A program made the position numbers and the translations under genes. From positions 1 to 7,025 of the forward strand of contig JAUVLY010000042.1 in NCBI GenBank assembly GCA_030600505.1: a stretch of 7,025 nt of DNA, given 5' to 3'. Source of the stretch: Candidatus Falkowiibacteriota bacterium (GTDB lineage: Bacteria > Patescibacteriota > Patescibacteriia > Patescibacteriales > UBA12075). Of the stretch, positions 1-4,982 are shown one piece after another (positions within the stretch are counted from its first letter, which is position 1; every line of letters starts with the position of its first letter). The notes under the pieces were generated by a model. It was not told the DNA's origin, ran no database searches, and was given only the letters and a program-made list of their open reading frames with translations.

Positions 1-75
1 CCCGGCCTACCGCGAATACCAGCCGCGGAAGGGATTGATATTGATGAGAATGGAAAAATATCGGGTTTGTTTTAA
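1..75 (+). CDS. fhs: Formate-tetrahydrofolate ligase, C-terminal end (partial)
   Basis: The first frame is open from base 1 to a TAA at 73-75 and gives 24 residues, beginning PGLPRIPAAEGIDID and ending in ISGLF. This matches my memory of the conserved C-terminus of formate-tetrahydrofolate ligase, which typically reads (M)PGLPxxPAAxxIDxDxxGxIxGLF. The enzyme joins formate to tetrahydrofolate using ATP to make 10-formyl-THF in the cytoplasm. The gene begins outside the window, so the catalytic P-loop cannot be checked. A folD follows on the same strand after a 171-nt repeat-containing spacer, and glyA is nearby, which fits a folate one-carbon cluster. The identification rests on a short tail plus context. 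Confidence 0.8.
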   Translation, partial: PGLPRIPAAEGIDIDENGKISGLF

Positions 76-91
76 AAATAATACAAAATTA

Positions 92-220
92 CAAGCACCA
101 AATAATATAATGCCCTTTGGGTGCAAATAAGCTCCAAATCCTAAATTTCAATGACCAAAACAGTTTTGAATTTTGAATTTGTTATTTGGAATTTATTTGT
201 TATTTGAAATTCGGTGCTTT
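92..220. repeat. Dispersed AT-rich repeat forming an imperfect inverted repeat between fhs and folD
   Basis: The fhs-folD spacer (76-246) is mostly low-complexity sequence built from words such as AAGCACCAAATAA, CCAAATCC, TTCAATGACCAAAA and their reverse complements. The left part (AAGCACCAAATAA at 93-105, CAATGACCAAAA at 149-160) faces a right part rich in TTATTTG and ending in GGTGCTT (about 213-219), so the transcript could fold into a long imperfect hairpin. The 14-mer CAAGCACCAAATAA (92-105) and the 12-mer CAATGACCAAAA (149-160) recur identically inside tsaD at 5652-5665 and 5684-5695, so this is a dispersed family and not a unique spacer. I see no convincing promoter here, so folD may be read through from fhs. 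Confidence 0.75.
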
Positions 221-246
221 TATTAACTTCATTAATAAATAAAATC

Positions 247-1080
247 ATGCCAATCATCCTTGACGGTAAAAAAATTTCACAAGAGATAAAAAACGAATTG
301 AAAAAAGAAATTAAAGAGAGTAAAATATCTCCAGGCTTGGCTGTTGTACTCGTGGGTGAAAATCCAGCTTCTGTAATATATACCAAACACAAAAAAAAGG
401 CTTGCAATGAAGTGGGTATTAAATCTTTCTCCTATGAATTATCTCACGAAACTACCCAATACGAACTAGAAGAGTTGATTGAGAAACTAAATCTCGATAA
501 AAAAATCCATGGTATCTTAGTGCAACTGCCCTTGCCAGAGCAAATTAACGCGCAAAAAATTATTGCCAGCATTGACCCCAAAAAAGATGTGGACGGTTTC
601 CATCCTCTAAATGTCGGCAAGCTGATGCTCGGACTCCCTGGTTTTCGCTCAGCTACGCCGCTTGGAATTATCGAGCTTATCAAGCGCTATAATCTGGATC
701 TGGTTGGCCAGCACGCGGTAATTATCGGACGCTCTAACATCGTGGGTAAGCCATTAGCACAACTACTACTCCAGGAGCACGCCACCGTAACAGTGTGTCA
801 TTCAAAAACTAAGAACCTACCGGAAATAACAGCTCAAGCCGACATTCTGGTCGCGGCCATGGGTCGAGCACAATTTATAAAAAAAGATATGGTGAAAAAA
901 GGTGCGGTCGTAATTGATGTTGGCATGAACCGTTTAGATAATGGCAAACTGGTTGGTGATGTTGACTTTGACGAAGTTAAAAATATCGTTGAAGCAATCA
1001 CCCCGGTCCCAGGCGGCGTCGGCCCCATGACTATTGCCGCTTTGCTTATGAATACGGCCAAAGCCGTCGGGTTTAAATAA
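247..1080 (+). CDS. folD: Bifunctional methylene-THF dehydrogenase / methenyl-THF cyclohydrolase FolD (canonical copy)
   Basis: The 277-residue product oxidises 5,10-methylene-THF to methenyl-THF with NAD(P)+ and hydrolyses it to 10-formyl-THF in the cytoplasm. Catalytic-domain residues are in place: Y45 and K49 in the SxxYxxxK segment, Q93 in LVQLPLP, and D116 in KDVDGFHP. The Rossmann part has GRSNIVGKPLA (161-171), the VTVCHSKT strand (181-188), IDVGMNR (223-229), GDVDF, and the terminal signature ITPVPGGVGPMT (251-262). The usual PCTPxG loop reads SATPLG (135-140), so its cysteine is alanine. The ATG at 247 gives MPIILDGKKIS, the normal family start. A GTG at 214 would add 11 residues encoded by the upstream repeat and is unlikely. 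There is no clear Shine-Dalgarno. It lies downstream of fhs and converges on a second folD. Confidence 0.97.
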   Translation: MPIILDGKKISQEIKNELKKEIKESKISPGLAVVLVGENPASVIYTKHKKKACNEVGIKSFSYELSHETTQYELEELIEKLNLDKKIHGILVQLPLPEQINAQKIIASIDPKKDVDGFHPLNVGKLMLGLPGFRSATPLGIIELIKRYNLDLVGQHAVIIGRSNIVGKPLAQLLLQEHATVTVCHSKTKNLPEITAQADILVAAMGRAQFIKKDMVKKGAVVIDVGMNRLDNGKLVGDVDFDEVKNIVEAITPVPGGVGPMTIAALLMNTAKAVGFK

Positions 1081-1106
1081 GAAAAATAAAAGTAAAAAGA
1101 TAAATA

Positions 1107-1131
1107 AAACCGGCATCTTGGCCGGTTTTTT
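1107..1131 (+). terminator. Rho-independent terminator between the two convergent folD genes
   Basis: An 8-bp perfect stem AAACCGGC / GCCGGTTT (1107-1114 and 1121-1128) with loop ATCTTG is followed by a T run to 1131. It lies 26 bases after the folD stop. On the - strand the same stem is followed by TTTTATTTATC-like sequence, so it may also stop the opposing folD paralogue operon. Confidence 0.85.
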
Positions 1132-1148
1132 GATATTACTTTTTTTAT

Positions 1149-1212
1149 TTATCTTATTTTCTTATTTTTCTTTTTACTCTTTTTATTCTTACTTATCTTA
1201 TTTTCTTATTTT
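1149..1212. repeat. 20-bp direct repeat in a T-rich tract entering the 3' end of folD2
   Basis: The 20-mer TTATCTTATTTTCTTATTTT occurs exactly at 1149-1168 and again at 1193-1212, inside a stretch of almost pure T with some A and C (about 1139-1212). The second copy contains the stop codon and the last four codons of the - strand folD paralogue, so its terminal KIRK residues are repeat-encoded. Similar A-rich words on the + strand at 1081-1105 make the region partly self-complementary around the terminator. Confidence 0.75.
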
Positions 1213-2070
1213 ATACAGCTCCAAAGTATTCTTTAATGTCATGGCTACTGTCATCGGACCTACTCCTCCGGGGACCGGAGAAATGTAGGCGGCCAGGTCT
1301 TGGCAACTTTCTGTGTCCACGTCACCCTTGATTGAGCCCATATCACGGGTAATGCCGACATCAATAATAATCGCGTCTTCTTTTATCATGCTCCCGGTTA
1401 TTAACCCAGGCTTACCAATCACTGGTATTAACACGTCCGCTTCCGTTGTACGCTCTGCTAAATCTTCGGCATCCGGCTTAACAACCAGAGCGCTGGCGCC
1501 CCGGCAAGATAGGGTTTTGGCCAGTGAGCCGCCAAAAATTTCACTTTTACTAACGATTGTAACTATTTTATCTTCCAGGTCACAATCAATTGACTTAAGC
1601 ATTTCCAAAATCACACCAAACACCGGCGGTAAAATTATTCCCGCGTCGCAAGTATCTTTTACCGGTTTAATATTTACGGGGTGGAAACGGTCCACGTCCT
1701 TTTCCGGTTTAACCCGCGCAATTATTTCATCTGTATCATAATCCCTACCCTTGGGCAAAGGCAATTGCACCATAATTGCGTCTATTTCCTGGTCATTATT
1801 TAAAAAATCAATCATTTCAAGCAACTTGGCCTGGCCGGAATCTTTATCACACTGATAAACATGCGTGTCTATGCCAACCAGCTTGGCGGTGTTTACTTTT
1901 TTATCCACGTAAAGATTTGAATCAGTATTATTACCAACCAAAATAATGGCCAAATTCGGCCGCCTATTTAAACAATTAGTGTTGTCTTTATTCAACTCAA
2001 GGATCTCTTTAACAATTTCATCCTTAATATCCTCAGCCAAAGCTTGTCCATTAATAATTTTTGCATTCAT
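1198..2070 (-). CDS. folD: Divergent FolD paralogue (methylene-THF dehydrogenase/cyclohydrolase family)
   Basis: The 290-residue product is clearly FolD-like from end to end. The presumed catalytic residues remain: Y54 and K58 in the SNLYVDKK segment, Q102 in MVQLPLP, D127 in KDVDRFHP, and the terminal signature ISPVPGGVGPMT (263-274). The nucleotide-binding half is altered. The GRSxxVGKP motif reads SKSEIFGGS (174-182), with glycine, arginine, lysine and proline all changed. The PCTPxG loop reads ILPPVFG (146-152), and DVDGFHP has become DVDRFHP (R128). Dinucleotide use may therefore be weakened or changed while cyclohydrolase chemistry could persist; that is inference. The ATG at 2070 gives the family start MNAKIINGQ. 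A TTG at 2145 would add 25 residues wholly encoded by palindromic repeat and is rejected. No Shine-Dalgarno is visible. It is the last gene of the - strand operon. Confidence 0.92.
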   Translation of the reverse strand: MNAKIINGQALAEDIKDEIVKEILELNKDNTNCLNRRPNLAIILVGNNTDSNLYVDKKVNTAKLVGIDTHVYQCDKDSGQAKLLEMIDFLNNDQEIDAIMVQLPLPKGRDYDTDEIIARVKPEKDVDRFHPVNIKPVKDTCDAGIILPPVFGVILEMLKSIDCDLEDKIVTIVSKSEIFGGSLAKTLSCRGASALVVKPDAEDLAERTTEADVLIPVIGKPGLITGSMIKEDAIIIDVGITRDMGSIKGDVDTESCQDLAAYISPVPGGVGPMTVAMTLKNTLELYKIRK

Positions 2071-2083
2071 ATTATTCGTATGA

Positions 2084-2137
2084 CCCGCATTCGTAGTTGC
2101 GGGATGCCCTCTGCCTGCCAGCAGGCAGGCAGAGGGC
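2084..2137. repeat. Palindromic repeat cluster in the leader of the divergent folD
   Basis: A perfect 14-bp stem GCCCTCTGCCTGCC / GGCAGGCAGAGGGC (2106-2119 and 2124-2137, loop AGCA) sits beside a smaller stem CCCGCA / TGCGGG (2084-2089 and 2098-2103). The word ATTCGTA also occurs twice (2074-2080, 2089-2095). GC content here is far above the surrounding sequence. The CTGCCTGC-type palindrome resembles repeats dispersed in candidate-phyla genomes, as far as I remember. In the folD2 transcript it would form a strong hairpin about 36 nt before the start codon. Confidence 0.8.
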
Positions 2138-2150
2138 GATGACAAATTTT

Positions 2151-2179
2151 AGGCATCAAGATTTTATCTCTTGATGCCT
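2151..2179 (-). terminator. Hairpin after the 96-residue gene; possible weak or attenuating terminator
   Basis: A perfect 10-bp stem AGGCATCAAG / CTTGATGCCT has a 9-nt loop. It lies just past the stop of the 96-residue gene and before folD2. Read on the - strand it is followed by AAAATTTG, not a clean T run, and on the + strand by TGTTTTGG. It could therefore be a partial terminator, an RNA-processing or stability hairpin, or another repeat. Confidence 0.45.
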
Positions 2180-2188
2180 TGTTTTGGA

Positions 2189-2479
2189 TTACTTAGCCAA
2201 TAGCATTTGTAGCATTTTTTTAGACATTTTACGCCTCTTTTGAACATATTCCGACCTCCTGATTCCGGATTTTAAACCTTTAAAATAAAAATCAAATTTA
2301 TTATAGGCGTCTATAGCAAATTCTGATGCGTCGCTTATCGGCCGAATCATAAAAACAGCTTTTTTATTACATACTTTTAGCCATTTGATGCATTCGAGAT
2401 AATATTCTTCGCATTTATTTGCAATTTGACCTTGGGTTAAAACCAAAAGCTCGAACGGTAATTTCAGTGAAGTATCCAT
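2189..2479 (-). CDS. Unrecognised 96-residue protein
   Basis: I do not recognise this family. The product is 96 residues with no signal peptide or membrane span. It looks mostly helical: a hydrophobic opening (LPFELLVLTQ, 7-16), a long amphipathic stretch, and a strongly basic tail (IRRSEYVQKRRKMSKK, 73-88). Three cysteines fall exactly seven residues apart (C23, C30, C37), so on a helix they would share one face. The start is well supported, because it has the only strong Shine-Dalgarno in the window, eight bases before the ATG. It lies 28 nt downstream of glyA on the same strand, so it is probably co-transcribed with glyA and the FolD paralogue. Its function is unknown, and a one-carbon role is only guilt by association. 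Confidence 0.8.
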   Translation of the reverse strand: MDTSLKLPFELLVLTQGQIANKCEEYYLECIKWLKVCNKKAVFMIRPISDASEFAIDAYNKFDFYFKGLKSGIRRSEYVQKRRKMSKKMLQMLLAK

Positions 2480-2487
2480 TTTTACCC

Positions 2488-2494
2488 CCTCCTT
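2488..2494 (-). promoter_or_regulatory. Strong Shine-Dalgarno (AAGGAGG) for the 96-residue gene
   Basis: On the - strand AAGGAGGGGGTAAAA precedes the ATG at 2479, with 8 nt between AAGGAGG and the start. The other start codons visible in this window have no comparable site, so this one fixes the start and suggests this gene is initiated independently of glyA translation. Confidence 0.85.
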
Positions 2495-2507
2495 TTTTGT
2501 TTTGAGT

Positions 2508-3752
2508 CTAAATACTTGGTATTGGGAACTTAAGGCACATAGCCTTAACTTCTTCTTTAATTGTTTTCAATTTATTTTGATTGTCTTTATTCTTTAAAGC
2601 GTCATCAATCCAGCTGGCAATTTGGCGCATTTCTGCTTCTTTCATCCCCCGGGTAGTGACTGCCGGTGTGCCGATTCGTATACCACTTGGATTATAGGGC
2701 GGGTTTGGATCGTTGGGAATAGTAGAGCGGGAAATAGAAATTCCCACTTGCTCAAGTAATCGCTCCGCGTCTTTACCGACAAAACCATTACCGTTAAGGT
2801 CAACAACAATCAAATGATTGTCCGTGCCATTAGAAATTATCCGATAGCCTAAACTTATTAATTTATCTGACAAAGCTTGGCAATTTTTAATAACCTGCTT
2901 GGCATATATTTTAAACTCTGGTTTAAGCGCTTCGCCAAAGGCCACTGCCTTGGCGGCTGTAATATGGTCGTGTGGTCCGCCCTGCATGCCGGGGAAAACC
3001 GACTTATCAATTTTCTTAGCATGCTCGGCCTTACACATTATCATCGCGCCCCTGGGGCCGCGCAGGGTTTTATGAGTAGTGGTTGATACCACGTCAAAAA
3101 ATGGTGTCGGGTTATCCATCTCGCCCGCGGCAATCAGCCCGGCGGTATGGGCAATGTCGGCAAAAGTGATTGCCCCGACGCTGTCAGCAATTTCCTTAAA
3201 GCGCTGCCACTCTATCTCGCGCGAATAAGCCGAGTAGCCAGCCACGATCATCTTGGGTTTTTCTTTTTTAGCAATTCGCTCCACCATCTCCATATCAACC
3301 CGTCCGGTTTCATTGTTTACTTCGTATTGTACAAAATCATAAAGCAGGCCGGAAAAATTTACCGGGTGTCCATGCGACAAGTGACCGCCATGGTCTAATT
3401 TCAGACCCAGTACTTTATCCCCGGGATTCAAAAAAGCAAAATAAACCGCCGCATTTGCCGGTGAACCGGAAAGTGGCTGAACATTTACATGTTCGGCCTT
3501 AAATAATTTCTTGGCCCGTTCAATTGCGATTATTTCTACGTCATCAATCACTTGGTTGCCGCCGTAATAGCGCTTGCCCGGGTAACCCTCGGAATATTTA
3601 TTGGTAAGTACCGTAGCCATTGCTTCAAGTACTGCCTTAGAAACATAGTTCTCACTGGCAATCAATTCCATCTCCTCTGTCTGCCGCTTAACCTCTTTTT
3701 CAATATTTAAAAATACTTCCTTGTCTTGCGCTTTTAAATTATTATAATCCAT
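2508..3752 (-). CDS. glyA: Serine hydroxymethyltransferase
   Basis: This 414-residue protein has the normal bacterial length. It is a PLP enzyme that converts serine and THF to glycine and 5,10-methylene-THF, which FolD then oxidises. Visible signatures are IASENYVSKAV (31-41), YSEGYPGKRYYGG (53-65) with E55, SGSPAN (95-100), HGGHLSHG (121-128), FADIAHTAG (197-205) with the PLP-contacting D199 and H202, the Schiff-base lysine K228 in TTTHKTLRGPRG, FPGMQGGP (253-260), GTDNHL (309-314) and SGIRIGTPAVTTRG (356-369) with substrate-binding R359. The loop often written QPHSGSQAN reads QPLSGSPAN, a variant I recall from other bacteria. The ATG at 3752 starts two bases after the Nudix gene stop and has no Shine-Dalgarno, which suggests translational coupling. 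The stop is TAG. Confidence 0.98.
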   Translation of the reverse strand: MDYNNLKAQDKEVFLNIEKEVKRQTEEMELIASENYVSKAVLEAMATVLTNKYSEGYPGKRYYGGNQVIDDVEIIAIERAKKLFKAEHVNVQPLSGSPANAAVYFAFLNPGDKVLGLKLDHGGHLSHGHPVNFSGLLYDFVQYEVNNETGRVDMEMVERIAKKEKPKMIVAGYSAYSREIEWQRFKEIADSVGAITFADIAHTAGLIAAGEMDNPTPFFDVVSTTTHKTLRGPRGAMIMCKAEHAKKIDKSVFPGMQGGPHDHITAAKAVAFGEALKPEFKIYAKQVIKNCQALSDKLISLGYRIISNGTDNHLIVVDLNGNGFVGKDAERLLEQVGISISRSTIPNDPNPPYNPSGIRIGTPAVTTRGMKEAEMRQIASWIDDALKNKDNQNKLKTIKEEVKAMCLKFPIPSI

Positions 3753-3754
3753 AT

Positions 3755-4144
3755 TTATTTTATAAAACTAAAATGTGTTAATGCAGGAATTATATTTGGA
3801 CCCAAATTATCTGGTAAATCATTAATATCAAACCAATCCCATTTCTTTACGTCTTTTCCCGGCCTGATCTCACCTTTATAGTCAGCCAACCAATGAACCA
3901 ATATCACATCAACATACTCTTCTCCTGGCTTAGGCACATACATAAAAAACGGCTCGTTGTTTCTAATTTCTATATCTACCCCCATTTCTTCTTTAGCGCG
4001 ACGAATTGCCGCTTCTTTTAAAATTTCACCCTCTCCGATTTTACCGCCACAAAACTTCCAAAAATCATCTTTCCCGGAGATATTTAATAATACTTTATTA
4101 TTTTTTACAATTACCGGGCCAGAGGCAATGATAATCTTATCCAT
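3755..4144 (-). CDS. Nudix (MutT-like) hydrolase with an altered Nudix box
   Basis: The 129-residue Nudix-domain protein would hydrolyse a nucleoside-diphosphate-X compound; its substrate cannot be told from sequence. The Nudix box runs from G34 to V56: G34, E40, R48, E52, E53 and G55 fit GX5EX7REUXEEXGU. The glutamate after R48 is arginine (R49), so REU becomes RRA; the DNA codons are CGT CGC GCT. The flanking elements are typical: an opening strand with PVIV and KVLLN, FWKFCGGK before the box, and KWDWFDINDLP (101-111) near the end. It is the first gene after a near-consensus - strand promoter and leads directly into glyA two bases later. The loss of the usual catalytic-base position may mean altered or weak hydrolysis. 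Confidence 0.9.
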   Translation of the reverse strand: MDKIIIASGPVIVKNNKVLLNISGKDDFWKFCGGKIGEGEILKEAAIRRAKEEMGVDIEIRNNEPFFMYVPKPGEEYVDVILVHWLADYKGEIRPGKDVKKWDWFDINDLPDNLGPNIIPALTHFSFIK

Positions 4145-4171
4145 AAATTTAAAATTTATAATAACTCTTCA

Positions 4172-4200
4172 ATTTTAGTAAAAAATAATCATTTTGTCAA
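4172..4200 (-). promoter_or_regulatory. Sigma70-type promoter for the Nudix-glyA operon
   Basis: On the - strand the consensus -35 TTGACA (4200-4195) is separated by exactly 17 bases from a -10 TAAAAT (4177-4172). Transcription would start near 4165, giving a leader of about 20 nt before the ATG at 4144, with no Shine-Dalgarno in it. The next -35 on the opposite strand begins only 20 bases away. Confidence 0.8.
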
Positions 4201-4219
4201 GCTAACTTTAGCCAAAGTC

Positions 4220-4248
4220 TTGACTTTTTTGTTTATCTACATTATAAT
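4220..4248 (+). promoter_or_regulatory. Sigma70-type promoter for tRNA-Glu
   Basis: The -35 TTGACT (4220-4225) and a perfect -10 TATAAT (4243-4248) are separated by 17 bases. Transcription would start near 4255, about 27 bases before the mature tRNA end. This is the best promoter match in the window, as expected for a stable RNA gene. Confidence 0.85.
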
Positions 4249-4281
4249 ATTCTTAGTCCTTAAAAAGGGACTATTATTTTT

Positions 4282-4353
4282 GGCGCCATCGTCTAACGGT
4301 TAGGACGTCAGGTTTTCATCCTGGTAATCGGGGTTCGATTCCCCGTGGCGTCA
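4282..4353 (+). tRNA. tRNA-Glu (anticodon TTC)
   Basis: The gene spans 72 nt from G4282 to discriminator A4353 and folds as a full cloverleaf. The acceptor GGCGCCA pairs with TGGCGTC, with one G-T wobble at the second pair. The D arm contains TAACGGTTAGG. The anticodon stem TCAGG / CCTGG encloses loop TTTTCAT, which places TTC at positions 34-36. The T arm is CGGGG TTCGATT CCCCG. The terminal CCA is not encoded (CAT follows), so a CCA-adding enzyme is needed. It has its own promoter and a hairpin downstream. Confidence 0.97.
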
Positions 4354-4367
4354 CATAAATACTAAAT

Positions 4368-4390
4368 ATCCCCATTTGGGGGTTATTTTA
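4368..4390 (+). terminator. Probable terminator after tRNA-Glu
   Basis: CCCC (4370-4373) pairs with GGGG (4378-4381) around an ATTT loop, extended by a T-G and an A-T pair, and is followed by TTATTTTATT. The stem is short (6 bp) and the tail is interrupted by A, so termination is likely but perhaps leaky into the toxin-antitoxin genes. Confidence 0.6.
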
Positions 4391-4419
4391 TTGACAAAAA
4401 ATTACATGTACGTTATTAT
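4391..4419 (+). promoter_or_regulatory. Promoter for the toxin-antitoxin-tsaD operon
   Basis: The consensus -35 TTGACA (4391-4396) is 17 bases from a -10 TATTAT (4414-4419). A second TATAAT at 4425-4430 is 28 bases from the -35 and has no good -35 of its own. Transcription would start near 4426, leaving a short AT-rich leader of about 20 nt without a Shine-Dalgarno. Confidence 0.8.
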
Positions 4420-4425
4420 GTACAT
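4404..4425. promoter_or_regulatory. Candidate autoregulatory operator (paired ATGTAC sites)
   Basis: ATGTAC occurs at 4406-4411 and again at 4418-4423, 12 bases apart, within a larger imperfect dyad in which TTACATGTAC is mirrored by TTATATGTAC on the other strand. The pair spans the -10 element. Phd/YefM-family antitoxins commonly bind paired short palindromes over their own promoter, so this is a plausible antitoxin operator; binding is inferred. Confidence 0.55.
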
Positions 4426-4446
4426 ATAATAATTATAATAATATTT

Positions 4447-4713
4447 ATGAATTCAAAAACAACAATATCAATATCAGAAGCCAGGAAAAAAATATTCAAA
4501 ATTGCCGATGAGATTCAGGCACCGGCCAATTATTATTTTCTTACTGAAAAAGGAAAGCCAAAAGCCGTAATGATGTCCGCGGAAGAATTTGAGTCATGGG
4601 CGGAAACTTTGGAAGTAATCAATGATTTCCCGGAACTAAAAAAGGATATAAAAAAAGCTCAGGAAGAATACAAAAAGGGGGACTATATAAATTTCGAAGA
4701 ATTATTAAAATAG
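4447..4713 (+). CDS. Type II antitoxin, Phd/YefM-like
   Basis: This 88-residue protein has the Phd/YefM layout. An N-terminal DNA-binding half reads ISISEARKKIFKIADEI (7-23), followed by YYFLTEKGKPKAVMMSAEEFESW (29-51), the usual 'x-T-x-x-G-K-P-x-A-V-x-x-S-x-x-x-F/Y' pattern. An acidic and lysine-rich helical tail (FPELKKDIKKAQEEYKKGD, 61-79) would wrap the toxin. The family neutralises its toxin and represses its own promoter, here probably through the ATGTAC pair. The toxin gene follows after 13 nt, the standard order. The ATG at 4447 is the first available and has no Shine-Dalgarno. The stop is TAG. Confidence 0.92.
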   Translation: MNSKTTISISEARKKIFKIADEIQAPANYYFLTEKGKPKAVMMSAEEFESWAETLEVINDFPELKKDIKKAQEEYKKGDYINFEELLK

Positions 4714-4726
4714 TTAAACTCAAGAT

Positions 4727-4981
4727 ATGAAATTTAAAGTAATTCTTCCCAAGCAAGCGCAAAAAGATTTAAAAAAGATTGAAAAAAAGTATCATTCAAA
4801 AATTTTTAACGCTTTAAAGGCTTTATCAACAAATCCGCATCTTGGTAAAAAATTATCCGGTGATTACAAAAAGGCCTGGTCATACCGGGTCTGGCCATAT
4901 CGGATTATCTATATGCTGAGAAAAAAAGAACTGCTTATAATCATCATCCGCATTAAACACCGGCAAAGTGCTTATAAATAA
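4727..4981 (+). CDS. Type II toxin, RelE/ParE superfamily
   Basis: The 84-residue basic protein matches the compact RelE/ParE fold. The N-terminal strand MKFKVILPKQAQKDLKKI (1-18) leads into two helices, then LSGDYKKAWSYRVWPYRIIYML (43-64), a last strand, and the ending IIIRIKHRQSAYK (72-84). R54, R59, R75, H78, R79 and Y83 occupy positions where ribosome-dependent RelE-type mRNA interferases usually carry functional basic and tyrosine residues, which favours RelE-like RNA cleavage over ParE-like gyrase poisoning, though this is not proven. It follows its antitoxin by 13 nt, and its TAA ends one base before the tsaD ATG, so tsaD is probably co-transcribed with it. Confidence 0.92.
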   Translation: MKFKVILPKQAQKDLKKIEKKYHSKIFNALKALSTNPHLGKKLSGDYKKAWSYRVWPYRIIYMLRKKELLIIIIRIKHRQSAYK

Positions 4982-4982
4982 T

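Noticed and set aside
214..246. GTG start at 214 for the first folD
   Set aside because: The added residues come from the right arm of the spacer repeat, and MPIILDGKKIS at 247 matches the usual N-terminus.
76..246. THF riboswitch or other structured regulatory RNA before folD
   Set aside because: The spacer is AT-rich dispersed repeat with matches inside tsaD. I see no riboswitch-like conserved core or T-box sequence.
1198..2070. FolD2 as a pseudogene
   Set aside because: The frame is full length with key catalytic residues kept and no frameshift or stop; the changes cluster in the dinucleotide site, which favours divergence over decay.
2071..2145. TTG start at 2145 giving a 315-residue FolD2
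   Set aside because: The extra 25 residues are encoded by palindromic repeat DNA and the family start pattern (MNAKIINGQ) begins at the ATG at 2070.
4282..4353. tRNA-Glu as an integration (att) site for an island carrying the TA genes
   Set aside because: No second copy of the tRNA 3' end and no integrase occur in the window, and the downstream genes include core tsaD.
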